From the NCBI RefSeq assembly GCF_000383915.1, contig NZ_KB912942.1, positions 7,008,387-7,072,386 of the forward strand: a stretch of 64,000 nucleotides of DNA, in the 5' to 3' direction. The stretch comes from Amycolatopsis benzoatilytica AK 16/65. GTDB lineage: Bacteria; Actinomycetota; Actinomycetes; Mycobacteriales; Pseudonocardiaceae. Of the stretch, positions 41,107-50,055 are shown one piece after another (position 1 is the stretch's first letter; each line of letters starts with the position of its first letter). The notes under the pieces are model-generated. The model did no database searches. It worked only from the letters and a program-made list of their open reading frames with translations, and was not told the DNA's origin. The translations under genes were made by a program, and so were the position numbers.

Positions 41107-42612
41107 TCAACTGTCATGGATTCTGGTGTCGTGATGCCCGTTTTGGGCCGGTCGACGGCTGGCGTAGCGGCTCCATGTGAGGCCTTCCTCGGCCGCTATT
41201 CGCGCGGTGGTGCCGGGGTGGATTCCGAGCATGGAGGCGACCACTGGGCTGGGTGTGGTGTGCAGCAGTTCCCGCAAGCCGGTGGTTCGGCCCAGCTGGA
41301 TCGGTATCCCGAGTGTGGAGAAGCGGTTGTTGAGTGTCTTGGAGTTGATGGGCTGATCGGGACGTTTTCCGGGGAAGAGCCAGTCGGTGTTGGCGTTGGG
41401 GCCCCGGTAGGTGTTGCGGTGCTCAAGGAGTTGACGGGTCATGTCGTCCAGTGGTGGCGGCAGCGGAGCGGGTGGGTCGCCGAGCCGGATGAAGACGTCG
41501 GGGCCGATGATCGAGATGTCGGTGCGTCGCAGGCGGGTGATCCTGCTGAGCGGCTGGGCGTAGAGCAGCGCCAGCAGCGCGATGAGGCGTTCACGCAGTG
41601 GCCAGTCGTCGCTGGTGACCAGTGTGTTGATCAGTTCGTGCTGCTGTCGGCGGGGCTGGATGGTGGCGGCGGGCAGTGGCGCCCTGGTGAGGCGACGGCG
41701 GGGCATGAGTGTGGCTTGGCCGGCCCAGCGCAGGAACGCGGTGGCGGGCTTTCGGGTCTGGGGGTTGGTCGCGAGCCACGTGTCCAGCGTGGGTTGCGGG
41801 CAGGTGGCGAGGGTGTGGCCGCTGATGTCGAGCCAGTTCAGCAGCGCGGCGGCTTGGCGGACGCGTTCGCGGGAGCCGCGGATGGTCGCTGGGCTCAACG
41901 GTGCCTGCTCGGCCTTGCGGCGCAGGCGCCGCAGTTCGTTCCAGGTGGCGAAGCGCTGCAGAAGAGCCCGGTGTTCGGCGTCGGCGACGGCGTCGAGCTG
42001 GGTGTCGAGCCAGCGTTGGAAGAGCATGAGCTGTTTGTCGATCGGCGGGAGGATGCCGCAGGCGATCAGCAGCTCACGAAGGTAGGTGGCTTTGCGCCAG
42101 GCCGGATGGGCGGCCAGGGCGTCGTGGCTGATCGGCGTGGCACCGGTAGCCAGTGCGGTGAGCAGGTCGGTGGTGCCGGGTTTGTCCAGCCAGGTCAGCC
42201 CGCTGTGTGGCGTGTCGGTCAGGCGCAGCTTGTCCAGCAGCGGCAGCAGTTCCGCGCGGGGCTGGCCGGTGCCGTCGTCGAGCACCGTGGTGAGGCGGTC
42301 GGTGAGGGTGCAGCGTTCGCAGAGCTTGTCACTGACCAGGAGTCCCTCGTGATGGCAGCGGCGGCAGAAGAACGAGCGGGCGATGCCCGCGCAGTCGCGG
42401 CAGATCGCGTGGCCGGTGTCGTCGCGGCCGGGCAGCAGCCGGTGGTTCCCGCAGTGCGGGCAGCAGCCTCGGTCGCGGGTGGCGCGTTTGATGCAGGGGC
42501 GACAGACCGGCCCCTCCCAACGGACAGCGGGCTGGGAGTAGCGGTCGCAGCGCACGCACTTGCTGTCGGCGAGAGGCGTCTCGCCGCACTGCGCTCGGGT
42601 TCGCGGAGTCAC
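41107..42612 (-). CDS. Zinc-ribbon tyrosine-recombinase-like protein
   Basis: About 501 residues from the GTG 42612 that overlaps the HTH stop (GTGA); the longer frame to 42759 is not used. The N-terminus has a cluster of CxxC pairs (KCVRCDRY, VCRPCIK, CCPHCGNH, ICRDCAG, FCRRCH, LCERC), probably several zinc ribbons. The rest resembles a tyrosine recombinase: SAM-like core helices, then YAQPLSRITRLRRTDI, LRELLHTTPSPVVASMLGIHPGTTARIAAEEG and a final Tyr (TWSRYASRR). The second catalytic box is degenerate, so it may assist the true integrase rather than cut DNA. Third gene of a three-gene recombinase operon. Confidence 0.72.
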   Translation of the reverse strand: MTPRTRAQCGETPLADSKCVRCDRYSQPAVRWEGPVCRPCIKRATRDRGCCPHCGNHRLLPGRDDTGHAICRDCAGIARSFFCRRCHHEGLLVSDKLCERCTLTDRLTTVLDDGTGQPRAELLPLLDKLRLTDTPHSGLTWLDKPGTTDLLTALATGATPISHDALAAHPAWRKATYLRELLIACGILPPIDKQLMLFQRWLDTQLDAVADAEHRALLQRFATWNELRRLRRKAEQAPLSPATIRGSRERVRQAAALLNWLDISGHTLATCPQPTLDTWLATNPQTRKPATAFLRWAGQATLMPRRRLTRAPLPAATIQPRRQQHELINTLVTSDDWPLRERLIALLALLYAQPLSRITRLRRTDISIIGPDVFIRLGDPPAPLPPPLDDMTRQLLEHRNTYRGPNANTDWLFPGKRPDQPINSKTLNNRFSTLGIPIQLGRTTGLRELLHTTPSPVVASMLGIHPGTTARIAAEEGLTWSRYASRRPAQNGHHDTRIHDS

Positions 42613-42950
42613 TGTGGACGGATGCGAGCGCGCGTGGGCCGTAGCGCTCCCGCAGCTGGCGGTGTGGCGGCGCCGGCCGTGCCGGTGGCGGTGCGGCGGG
42701 TGAGGTTGGCGGCCTCGGTGCGGATCAGCTCGGCTGGGCTGCACTCGAAGATGTCGCACAAGGCGGCCAGCACCGTCAGCGACAGCCGTTCCGGAGTGCC
42801 GGTGACCAGGCGATGGACCTGCGAGACCGACAACTCGACTCCGCGATCGCGCAGCAGCGGGACGAGTTCGGTGGTGGAGAACATGCCGTGATCGGCCATC
42901 AGGTCCCGCAGCCGCCAGTCGTAGCTGACCCGCCGCTTCATCGCGTTCAT
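42609..42950 (-). CDS. Helix-turn-helix (Cro/C1-type) protein in recombinase operon
   Basis: 113 residues. The HTH is in residues 10-75 (WRLRDLMADHGMFSTTELVPLL, SVSQVHRLVTGTPERLSLTVLAALCDIFEC, SPAELI); the tail is Ala/Pro/Arg-rich. It overlaps the integrase by ATGA upstream and the recombinase-like gene by GTGA downstream. It is a candidate ligand for the CGCATC/GATGCG palindromes upstream of the operon. Confidence 0.85.
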   Translation of the reverse strand: MNAMKRRVSYDWRLRDLMADHGMFSTTELVPLLRDRGVELSVSQVHRLVTGTPERLSLTVLAALCDIFECSPAELIRTEAANLTRRTATGTAGAATPPAAGALRPTRARIRPQ

Positions 42951-44080
42951 CGCGTGCTCCCGCCGTCGGTGGTCGATTTCAGTGCCGAGGCAAGGGTGTC
43001 ATCCAGGCTGCGCCGCAGGGTGCGGGTGCGGAAGTCCGAGGAGACGCAGGTGTAGATGGAGGTGGTGGACGAGTGTTCGTGACCGACCTGCTGCTGGACG
43101 AAGAACGGGTCCCAGCCGGCCTCGATCAGGTGGGTGACATAGGAGCGGCGCAGCGAGTGGAAGTCCAGGCCGGGCTCCAGGCCCAGCGCGTCGCGGTAGG
43201 TGGCGAAGCGGGCGTTGAGCGCCGCGCCGCTGATGCGCTTGGACTGCTCCGAGGGCCACAACGCGGGACTGGACGCGTGGGCCATGCGCGGCCGGATCTC
43301 GGTGATCCACTCCTCCAGCACCTCCACCGACCAGTCCCACACGGTCAGCACGCTGCGCCGTTTGGGCGGGCTGCCGGGTTTGGCCTTGCCAAACCGCACG
43401 TGCAGCACGCCGTACTCGCCGAACTCCCGGGCGTGCGGGTTGGTCGCGAGGTCGGCGGTGTCCAGCATCCGCGTCTCGGTGCGGCGCAGGCCGAAGGCGT
43501 AGGCGACCTTGAACATGGTGGCGTCGCGGAACGCCGCCAGCCATCCTTTGCGGCCGGCGTCGCGCACGCGCAGCACCGCGTCGTCGGCGTAGTCGAAGAA
43601 CGCTTGGATCTCATCCAGGGTGAACGCCCGTTTCGCCGGCTCGGACTCGTTGTCCTGCAGGTGCACCGCGGTGTTCCACTCGTGGCACACCTGCACCGGG
43701 TGTGTGTCGAAGCGCCGCTCGCATTCGCCGGCCCATCCGTAGGCGGGGTCGGTCAGGTAGTGACAGAACAGCCGCAGGGCCTGCTGGTAGGTCCGCAAGC
43801 TCGAGCGGCTCACTCCTTTGATGCTGCGCAAGTCGGCGCACCATTCGTCGACCATCGCGGCGCTCCACTGCCAGGGGAAGGCGTTGACGTGCTCGACGAA
43901 GCCACGCACTCGCTTGTCCCGGTTCGCGATAGTCGAGGAAGCGAGGTTCCGTGCGGCCTGTTGGCGCCCCCAGCCCGTCAGCATCGCCTCGAAAACCTGT
44001 TCCTCCGGCCGCAGGAACACCACGCCGTCGACCAGCTGCAGCGCTGTCGCGCCCGCCGTCGGCCGCTCTGCCTCGGTCAC
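42947..44080 (-). CDS. Tyrosine-type site-specific integrase
   Basis: 377 residues. It has an N-terminal SAM-like core-binding domain (residues 25-125) and a catalytic domain with a full set of active-site residues: Arg200 region (YAFGLRRTETRML), Lys232 (RFGKAKPG), His308-x-x-Arg311 (FHSLRRSYV), His334 (QQVGHEHSSTT) and nucleophile Tyr343 (SIYTCV). It is the first gene of a coupled operon with the HTH and zinc-ribbon proteins and most likely mediates integration and excision of the surrounding element. No tRNA or att core was recognised next to it. Confidence 0.93.
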   Translation of the reverse strand: MTEAERPTAGATALQLVDGVVFLRPEEQVFEAMLTGWGRQQAARNLASSTIANRDKRVRGFVEHVNAFPWQWSAAMVDEWCADLRSIKGVSRSSLRTYQQALRLFCHYLTDPAYGWAGECERRFDTHPVQVCHEWNTAVHLQDNESEPAKRAFTLDEIQAFFDYADDAVLRVRDAGRKGWLAAFRDATMFKVAYAFGLRRTETRMLDTADLATNPHAREFGEYGVLHVRFGKAKPGSPPKRRSVLTVWDWSVEVLEEWITEIRPRMAHASSPALWPSEQSKRISGAALNARFATYRDALGLEPGLDFHSLRRSYVTHLIEAGWDPFFVQQQVGHEHSSTTSIYTCVSSDFRTRTLRRSLDDTLASALKSTTDGGSTR

Positions 44081-44098
44081 CAGTCACCGTCCACCGCT

Positions 44099-44131
44099 CG
44101 CATCAGATGCGACATCTTCGCATCGAATGCG
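44099..44131. promoter_or_regulatory. Two operator-like palindromes directly upstream of the integrase
   Basis: CGCATCAGATGCG (44099-44111) and CGCATCGAATGCG (44119-44131) are centred 20 bp apart, about two helical turns, and start 19 bp upstream of the integrase ATG. A third copy lies at 44300-44312. The spacing suits cooperative binding by a small HTH dimer. Confidence 0.65.
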
Positions 44132-44296
44132 ATCCACCGCGCAAATCAGCAGCTAGAAGGCGACACAGGTAGCCAACCGGACCCTCGGTCCAGTCGAGCC
44201 GTCACGAGCGCCACCGGCCTGTCAGACACCTCTTACCACACAGGTAGAAGCCATCTTCCGGCAACAGCACCGTCAGCTGGTTCCAAGCTGACTCGG

Positions 44297-44315
44297 GATC
44301 GCATCAGATGCGATC
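44297..44315. promoter_or_regulatory. Third, extended operator palindrome
   Basis: GATCGCATC-A-GATGCGATC is a perfect 19-bp palindrome containing the same CGCATCAGATGCG core as the copies near 44100. It lies about 220 bp upstream of the integrase start and just before the 24-bp direct repeats. Confidence 0.65.
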
Positions 44316-44327
44316 CTTGCTAATTCC

Positions 44328-44376
44328 GTTGGGGGTTCATACGGGGGATCATGTTGGGGTTCATACGGGGGATCAG
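44328..44376 (+). repeat. Tandem direct repeat (2 x ~24 bp)
   Basis: Two adjacent copies of a unit reading GTTGGGGTTCATACGGGGGA plus TCA; the first has one extra G. The position beside the integrase operon suggests recombinase arm sites or an iteron/regulatory element rather than a coding repeat. Confidence 0.6.
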
Positions 44377-44896
44377 GTTAGAGCGCCACCCCCTGCGCCT
44401 GGTGAAGCCGCTGCTCACCGGGGCTGTAGGGGGATCCGCTGGTATCCCAGACTCGCTTGTCCACAAGCCGGTAGACACATCGGGGCGGGCTGCGTGGTCA
44501 ACCCCATCATCGTTCGACCGTGGTCACCCTGTTCTTCTGTCTCGCCGTCACCTTCTCTCACCTTCCTCATTTGTTTATTTCATTCCTTGTTCTTCACTGA
44601 CACTATTCCCCTGTGGTCGGCGCAGCTATTTCCCGTCCGCGGTGGCCGGCGCGTGGCCGGGTCGCCGGCCTGCGGAAACCGGCGCGAGGGTGGCGGGAAT
44701 TGTGACCGTACGGACGGCTTTCTATTCGCCGGAAATGGCGACGGCGCGCCCGCGCGAAAAGAGTCTTGAAAATGGGCGGCTATTTCTATTGCGCGGGTCG
44801 CGGCGCAGAGTCATAATTGAATTGTCGCCGGGGGAACCGGAAACCACACCGAATACCACGCCCGGCGCGAGCTATGTCCCGCGAAAGGAGCCCACC

Positions 44897-45133
44897 GTGA
44901 CCGCGACGAATACCGCCGACCGTGTGCGGGAATTGCAGGACGAGGCCACCGAGATCGGTCGCGACCACGGCTGGACCCATGCCGCCTTCGTCGACGCCTA
45001 CGGCGGCGACCCGCACGCCGAGCCGGACGTGCCGCCGCGATTCGCCACCGTCGCCGCCTTCTACACCACCGCCTACGCCGACGGCGTGACCGCCTACACC
45101 GACGACGTCGACGACGACATCGCCGAGGACTAG
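44897..45133 (+). CDS. Small acidic hypothetical protein, 78 aa
   Basis: GTG 44897 follows a GAAAGGAG site, which decides this start over a longer, non-coding-like extension. The product is acidic (ends DDVDDDIAED) with a helical centre (RVRELQDEATEIGRDHGWTHAAFVDAY). First gene of the MoxR-VWA module, 54 nt before the ATPase gene. No family recognised. Confidence 0.7.
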   Translation: MTATNTADRVRELQDEATEIGRDHGWTHAAFVDAYGGDPHAEPDVPPRFATVAAFYTTAYADGVTAYTDDVDDDIAED

Positions 45134-45187
45134 CCACCCGACCCACCGCCGCCCGCCCGCGCACTTGATCGAAAGGAACCGCCCGCG

Positions 45188-46408
45188 ATGACCACGCCGA
45201 CCCCGCCCCCGGCACCCACCACCACCGCGCCCGCCGCCCCGACCTCGGGCGGGTCGGTGCCCCGGCTGCGCAACGGTGAGCTGCGCGCGATGGTCGCGCG
45301 GGTGCTCGCCGACGCCGGGAAGGACCTGACACCCCGCACCATCGCGCACACGCTGAACCGGTCCTCCGGCGCGGTCGGCAACGCGTGCAAGGCGCTGGCC
45401 GACCGGGGCGAGGCCGAGGTCGCCGCGACCACGCCGCTGGCCTACCGGGCGACCGCGACCACCGCCAACGCCGCCGCACCGACCGCCACCCCCGCACCGT
45501 CCGGCACGCCCCGCCCCCGCCGCCCGAGGAAGACCCCCGCCGCGCCCGACCCGTCCGCCACCACGCCCACCACCGCGCCCGCACCGTCCGGGGCGAGTGG
45601 TTCAGCGGCACCGGTTACCGGTCCGGTGATGCGCCCGAACGGCATGGCGTACCACCCCCGGCAACTGTCCGGGATGCCGGACGTGACCGCGCTGCGCAAG
45701 CTGCGCGAGGCGGGGGTCGCCGCCCTGATGTACGGGCCACCCGGAACCGGCAAGACGTCGGTGGTCGAGGCCGCCTTCCCCGACCTGGTCACGGTGCAGG
45801 GCGACGGGGACACCACGGTCGCCGACCTGGTGGGCGAGTACACCCAGACCCCGGAGGGGCGGTTCCTGTTCGTGCACGGTCCGCTGGTCCGCGCGATGCG
45901 CGAGGGGCGGACGCTGTTCATCGACGACGCGACGCTGATCCCGCCGACCGTCCTCGCCGTGGTCTACCCCGCGATGGACGGCCGCCGCCAGATCATCATC
46001 AAGGCCACGGGCGAGGTCGTCGACGCCGCGCCCGGTTTCTACACGGTGGCCGGACACAACCCCGGCGTGCACGGCGCGGTGCTCACCGATGCCCTGTCGT
46101 CGCGGTTTTCCGCGCAGATCCACGTGTCCACCGACTACGACCTCGCCGCGCAACTCAACATTGACCGCCGCGCGGTGAAGGTCGCCCGCAACCTGTCCAC
46201 CCGGCAGGCCAACGGCGAGGTCGGGTGGGCACCCCAGCTGCGGGAACTGTTGGCGTTCCAGAAGATCGCCGACGTGTTGGGCGCGACCGCTGCCGCCGGG
46301 AACCTGGTGGGCACCGCCCCGGAAGACGACCGCGCCACCGTCGCCGCCGTGGTGCGCGACGTGTTCGGCGGCACCGTCGCCCCGCTGTCCCTCGGTTCCC
46401 GCATCTAG
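45188..46408 (+). CDS. MoxR/CobS-like AAA+ ATPase with N-terminal winged helix
   Basis: 406 residues. Residues about 28-92 form a winged-helix-like domain (LRAMVARVLADAGKDLTPRTIAHTLNRSSGAVGNACKALADRGEA). A Pro/Ala/Thr linker follows, and then the AAA+ core: Walker A GPPGTGKT (183-190), Walker B TLFIDDATLIPP, a hairpin and sensor region (VAGHNPGVHGAVLTDALSSRF) with an Arg. MoxR ATPases act as chaperones that remodel a partner through a VWA protein; the next gene encodes exactly such a partner, as in CobS-CobT. The winged helix is unusual for the family and is related to the C-terminal domain of the 52473-53324 product. Confidence 0.88.
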   Translation: MTTPTPPPAPTTTAPAAPTSGGSVPRLRNGELRAMVARVLADAGKDLTPRTIAHTLNRSSGAVGNACKALADRGEAEVAATTPLAYRATATTANAAAPTATPAPSGTPRPRRPRKTPAAPDPSATTPTTAPAPSGASGSAAPVTGPVMRPNGMAYHPRQLSGMPDVTALRKLREAGVAALMYGPPGTGKTSVVEAAFPDLVTVQGDGDTTVADLVGEYTQTPEGRFLFVHGPLVRAMREGRTLFIDDATLIPPTVLAVVYPAMDGRRQIIIKATGEVVDAAPGFYTVAGHNPGVHGAVLTDALSSRFSAQIHVSTDYDLAAQLNIDRRAVKVARNLSTRQANGEVGWAPQLRELLAFQKIADVLGATAAAGNLVGTAPEDDRATVAAVVRDVFGGTVAPLSLGSRI

Positions 46409-46468
46409 CCGGAATACCCACACGCCAACGGAAACCGCCCCACCGACCCTGGAAGGACACCCGACGCC

Positions 46469-48301
46469 ATGAGCACCCACCTGACCGCCGACCCCACCGC
46501 CACCGGTGCCGCCGTGTTCCCCGCCCGCCCCGAATGGCTCACCCTGTCCGCCGCGCTGGCCGACGAGGTCGGTGTCATCGCGGACCGGGAGGACCTGCTG
46601 GTGTCCATCGCGCCCGGTGCGGGCGGGGGTGCCCCGGCGTGTTTCTACCCCGCCCGCGCGCTGATCGAGGTCGACGGCAACCACCTCGGTGTCGACCCCG
46701 CCACCGTCACCCCCGCCAACATCAGCGACCGCACCCGCTACGCCCCCACCTGGGGCGCGTTGACCCACGAATGCGGGCACGCCAAACACACCACCTGGGA
46801 ACCCCCGCGCGACGCCCCGCCCGGTGTGGTCGCCGCCGCCATGCTGCTGGAAGAGCCCCGGATGGAAGCCGCGCAGGTGCGTCGCCGCCCGGATGACCGG
46901 CACTGGTTGCGGGCGTGCGCGCGGGACATCGTCGCCGCCGACCTGCACCTGTTCGCCGACCCCGCGACCGCCCCGAAAATGACCGCACCGGACGCCGCGC
47001 ACACCGCCGCCCTGCTGCTGGGGCGGGTCGACGGCGGCATCCTCACCCGCGCCGAGGTCGCCCCGGTCGCCCGTGTCATCGAAGACGTGCTCGGCACGCA
47101 GACACTGGGCAAGCTGCGCGCGGTGTGGCGGAAGGCGTTGCGCACCGCCGACCACGACGGCGACACGATGCTCGAGCTCGGGCGGCAGTGGTGCGAGATC
47201 GTGGGCACCGACCCGAACACCCCCGACCCCGGCGCGGCGGGCACCCCCGACCCGAACGCCACCCCCGACCCGTCCGGCAGCGGCAACGCATCCGGCACCC
47301 CCAACGGTTCCGGTGCCCCGTCGCCGTCCGGCGGGACGTCGGGCGGCACCCCGTCACCGTCACCGTTGGCGGGCGCGATCGAAGCCGTGCTCGACAACGT
47401 GGCCGCGAAAGTGGCGCGTGAGAAGGCACCCGAGGACCCCGCCGCGCAGGCCGCCGCCGCGCAGGCACGGGAGAACGCCAAGCGGAAGATCGCCGAACAG
47501 GCCGCGCGGTCGGTGTTCGGGGTCACGCCCGGCTCGCGTGACGGGCGTACCGCCTGCACGGGCACCCGACCGCCCACCGCCGACGAGCGCACCGCCGCGC
47601 GGGTGCTGGCGCGCGCCATGGACACCGCCGGGGTCCGGGACCGGGTGGCGGTCAAGACCACCTCGATCGTCCCGCCCGGACGCTTGCGGATGCGCGGCGC
47701 GCTGGTCGCCGACGCGCAACGCGCCGCAGGCGCGACCCCCACCGCCGAACCGTTCACCCGCACCACCCGCACCCGTGTGCCCACCCCGCCGCTACGGCTT
47801 GCGATCGCGTGCGACGTGTCCGGCACGATGCGCTGGGCGTCCGAGCACGTCGCCTCGGCGGCATGGATTCTGGCCAACGCCGCCCGCCACACCACGGTCC
47901 CCGCGCAGACCGCGACCGTGATCTTCGGCAACCGGGTGCGCCCGCTCACCCTGCCCGGCACCGCCCCCGCCGCCGTCACCGAGTTCGCCTCCAACGACAA
48001 CTGGGAAGACATCCCCACCGCGATCGACGCCCTCGACGGTGCCCTCGGGTTGTCCACCCCCGGCGCGGCGCGGCTGCTGGTGATCGTGTCCGACGGCCGC
48101 TACCGCCCCACCCCCCGCGCGGACGGACAGCGCAAGCTCAACCGGTTGCGCGCCAACGGATGCGCGGTGCTGTGGCTGACCACCCGCGACACCGACACCC
48201 CGCTGGACGGGGCGACCGTGCACCGGTTGACCGACCCCACCACCGCCGCCCGCGCCATCGGACGCGCCGCCACCACCGCCCTGCGCGCCGCCACCCACTG
48301 A
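46469..48301 (+). CDS. VWA-domain protein with N-terminal HEXXH motif (CobT-like partner)
   Basis: 610 residues. The N-terminal half holds H100-E-C-G-H104 (GALTHECGHAKHT), a possible zinc-metallopeptidase site. A Pro/Gly/Ser spacer lies near 250-300. The C-terminal von Willebrand A domain has the MIDAS start DVSGTM (449-454), a Thr-rich strand and VSDGRYRP. MoxR-VWA pairs use the VWA protein as substrate adaptor; adding a HEXXH region suggests regulated proteolysis or a metal-centre function. Preceded by GGAAGGA; 60 nt after the ATPase gene. Confidence 0.85.
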   Translation: MSTHLTADPTATGAAVFPARPEWLTLSAALADEVGVIADREDLLVSIAPGAGGGAPACFYPARALIEVDGNHLGVDPATVTPANISDRTRYAPTWGALTHECGHAKHTTWEPPRDAPPGVVAAAMLLEEPRMEAAQVRRRPDDRHWLRACARDIVAADLHLFADPATAPKMTAPDAAHTAALLLGRVDGGILTRAEVAPVARVIEDVLGTQTLGKLRAVWRKALRTADHDGDTMLELGRQWCEIVGTDPNTPDPGAAGTPDPNATPDPSGSGNASGTPNGSGAPSPSGGTSGGTPSPSPLAGAIEAVLDNVAAKVAREKAPEDPAAQAAAAQARENAKRKIAEQAARSVFGVTPGSRDGRTACTGTRPPTADERTAARVLARAMDTAGVRDRVAVKTTSIVPPGRLRMRGALVADAQRAAGATPTAEPFTRTTRTRVPTPPLRLAIACDVSGTMRWASEHVASAAWILANAARHTTVPAQTATVIFGNRVRPLTLPGTAPAAVTEFASNDNWEDIPTAIDALDGALGLSTPGAARLLVIVSDGRYRPTPRADGQRKLNRLRANGCAVLWLTTRDTDTPLDGATVHRLTDPTTAARAIGRAATTALRAATH

Positions 48302-48377
48302 ACCCCGCCCCGGTCGGGGCGGTCCCACCGCCCCGACCCGACCGACCCGCCAACCACACAACCACGAGGTGATCACC

Positions 48378-48632
48378 ATGAACGACAACCACATCGCGAC
48401 CGTGGGCGAGCTGATCGCCGCCCTGTCCGACTACGACCCCGCCACGCCCGTCCGGATCGCCACCGAATCCGCCGAGTACATGGACCACACCATCGGGCAC
48501 GTCGTGCGCACCCCCGGCGACCCGGACAGCGACTGCGTCCTGCCCAACGACGCGCCCGTGGTCCGCATCGGCACGGGCAGCTCGTACTGCTGCCTTCCCG
48601 ACCGTGCCGCCGACGCCCTCGGGTGGTCGTGA
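48378..48632 (+). CDS. Small hypothetical protein, 84 aa
   Basis: ATG 48378 has an ACGAGGTG site; GTG 48369 is an alternative. The beginning TVGELIAALSDYDPATPVRI resembles short phage and element proteins that start with a GELIxxLxxxDPxxPV motif; the end SSYCCLPDRAADAL has a Cys pair. Coupled by TGATG to the next gene. Confidence 0.7.
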   Translation: MNDNHIATVGELIAALSDYDPATPVRIATESAEYMDHTIGHVVRTPGDPDSDCVLPNDAPVVRIGTGSSYCCLPDRAADALGWS

Positions 48633-49141
48633 TGACCACCACCGCGCCGGAACTCGCCGCCGGACTGGCCGAGCGTGCCGTGCACGCCGCACGGGTCCAT
48701 CGCGCCGCCGACCCGCACGGGTTCGGCCGCCGCCACGACACCCCCGACGAGTGGAACCGGTGGGTGCGCCGCGCCCGTGTCGCCCGCACGATCGCCGCCG
48801 CCCTGCAGGTCCCCGTCGAGCAGGTGCTCGTCACCGACGACCCGCACCGCACCTACCGCACCCGCAGCGGACCGGTTCCCGGTGACCTGATCACCGTCAC
48901 CGACCCGCCGACCGGGCGCGCGTGGCGGTTCATTCCCGACTTCACCACCCCCGGCGACGGGTGGCTCCTGCTCGACCGCTGCCCCGACTGCGAGGCCGAG
49001 GTCCCTGTCACCCGCATCGCCACCCTGGCCGACCTCGGCGAGCACCTCGACCCCGACGGCGACATCACGGTCGCCGACGAGGCCCGCGATGAGGCGCTGC
49101 ACCAGCCGGGCTGCGCCTTCGCCTTACCCACGGTCAACTAA
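48632..49141 (+). CDS. Hypothetical protein, 169 aa, single CxxC
   Basis: ATG 48632 shares its A with the previous stop. The N-terminal half is Arg-rich and helical (RAVHAARVHRAADPHGFGRR, ARTIAAALQVPVEQVLV). The middle has PGDLITVTDPPTGRAWRFIPD and LLDRCPDCEAEVPV, a possible zinc knuckle completed by the C-terminal His/Cys (LHQPGCAF). No known family. Confidence 0.7.
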   Translation: MTTTAPELAAGLAERAVHAARVHRAADPHGFGRRHDTPDEWNRWVRRARVARTIAAALQVPVEQVLVTDDPHRTYRTRSGPVPGDLITVTDPPTGRAWRFIPDFTTPGDGWLLLDRCPDCEAEVPVTRIATLADLGEHLDPDGDITVADEARDEALHQPGCAFALPTVN

Positions 49142-49179
49142 ACCGAGCCGATCACCCGCCACGCCCGAAGGAGGACACC

Positions 49180-50037
49180 GTGAACCGCGACCTCGTCACC
49201 CGTACTCGACCGAGCGACGACCTCGGCCGCGCTCTGCCGCCGGAGGCGGTGCTGCTCGCCCCGGCACCGCCGCAGGCCGTGCCGATACGCCCGCCCGCCG
49301 GGGTGTGGGGGCTGGTCGTGGTGGCGGTACGGACGACGCCCGCCGCCGGAGCCCCGGTGCGGTTCGTCGGCGACCCACCCGCCCCCGACCCCGCCCACAC
49401 CGACACCGCAGCCCTGCTGGCGGGCGTGTGGCTACCCGCGCCGCCGCCCGCCGACCTGCACGACGGGGACGTCGTGGTGCGCCTGCACCCACCCGGCAAC
49501 GGTGACCCCGACGGCGACCCTGCCGTGGCCGACGTCGAGATCCTCGCCGCCACCCACGGCGAGTGGACCACGGTCCGCAGGTGGCGGTCGGTGGGCGCGC
49601 GGTGGCCGCATCAGGTCGCTATGTCGGTGCTGGTGCACATGCGCTTCCTCGCCGACGCCGCCCTCAACGACGCGCACTGGGCGACGCTGACCGGGCCGAT
49701 CGCCGCCGCCATGCCCGCCTGGTTCTCACGCGAACTCGGACTCGCCGGCGAGTCCGCGGGCTCGGCGCCTCGCCGCGCGCCCGATGCCCTCGCCGCGCTG
49801 ATCGAGGCCGGGCTCATCGAGGTGGGCGAGCAGCTGGTGTGGGGCGGGCACACCGCCACCGTCCGCGCCGGAGGCGTCCTGCACGACGGCGGAGGCCACG
49901 AATTCGCCGTCGCCACGGTCACCTCACTGGCCACGCACCTCGCGGGCTACACCGCCAACGGCTGGCACCTGTGGCACCGCGCCCGCGACCACCGCCCGCT
50001 GTCCGCGCTGCGCACCGAACTCGGCACACCCCAGTAA
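49180..50037 (+). CDS. RAMA-domain protein, copy 1
   Basis: 285 residues from GTG 49180 (GGAGGACACC site). The C-terminal ~75 residues fit the RAMA pattern: LIEAGLIEVGEQLVWGGHTA, a central G-G-V-L strand pair, and ANGWHLWHRARDHRPLSALR. RAMA domains occur with restriction and methylation genes and are thought to read modified DNA or bases. The N-terminal ~200 residues are shared with the product at 55064-55942 (GVWLPAPPPADLHDGDVVVRL, ADVEILAATHGEWTTVRRWR), so the two genes are paralogues with a common unknown domain. Confidence 0.75.
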   Translation: MNRDLVTRTRPSDDLGRALPPEAVLLAPAPPQAVPIRPPAGVWGLVVVAVRTTPAAGAPVRFVGDPPAPDPAHTDTAALLAGVWLPAPPPADLHDGDVVVRLHPPGNGDPDGDPAVADVEILAATHGEWTTVRRWRSVGARWPHQVAMSVLVHMRFLADAALNDAHWATLTGPIAAAMPAWFSRELGLAGESAGSAPRRAPDALAALIEAGLIEVGEQLVWGGHTATVRAGGVLHDGGGHEFAVATVTSLATHLAGYTANGWHLWHRARDHRPLSALRTELGTPQ

Positions 50038-50055
50038 AACGGAAGGAAGCACCCC

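Larger units (their letters stand above)
44081..44896. other. 816-nt intergenic control region between integrase operon and MoxR-VWA module
   Basis: No convincing gene; frames here lack coding bias and are AT-richer (notably 44540-44610). It holds three CGCATC/GATGCG-type palindromes, a tandem 24-bp direct repeat, and presumably divergent promoters for the integrase operon and the gene at 44897. It is also the best place to look for an attachment site. Confidence 0.6.

Noticed and set aside
41038..42891. 617-codon open frame on the plus strand
   Set aside because: Antisense to the zinc-ribbon recombinase-like and HTH genes. The sequence is compositional shadow without domains, while the minus strand has CxxC clusters and operon overlaps.
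44328..44376. Repeat pair considered as a CRISPR remnant
   Set aside because: The copies are directly adjacent without spacers, only two are present, and there are no cas genes in the window.
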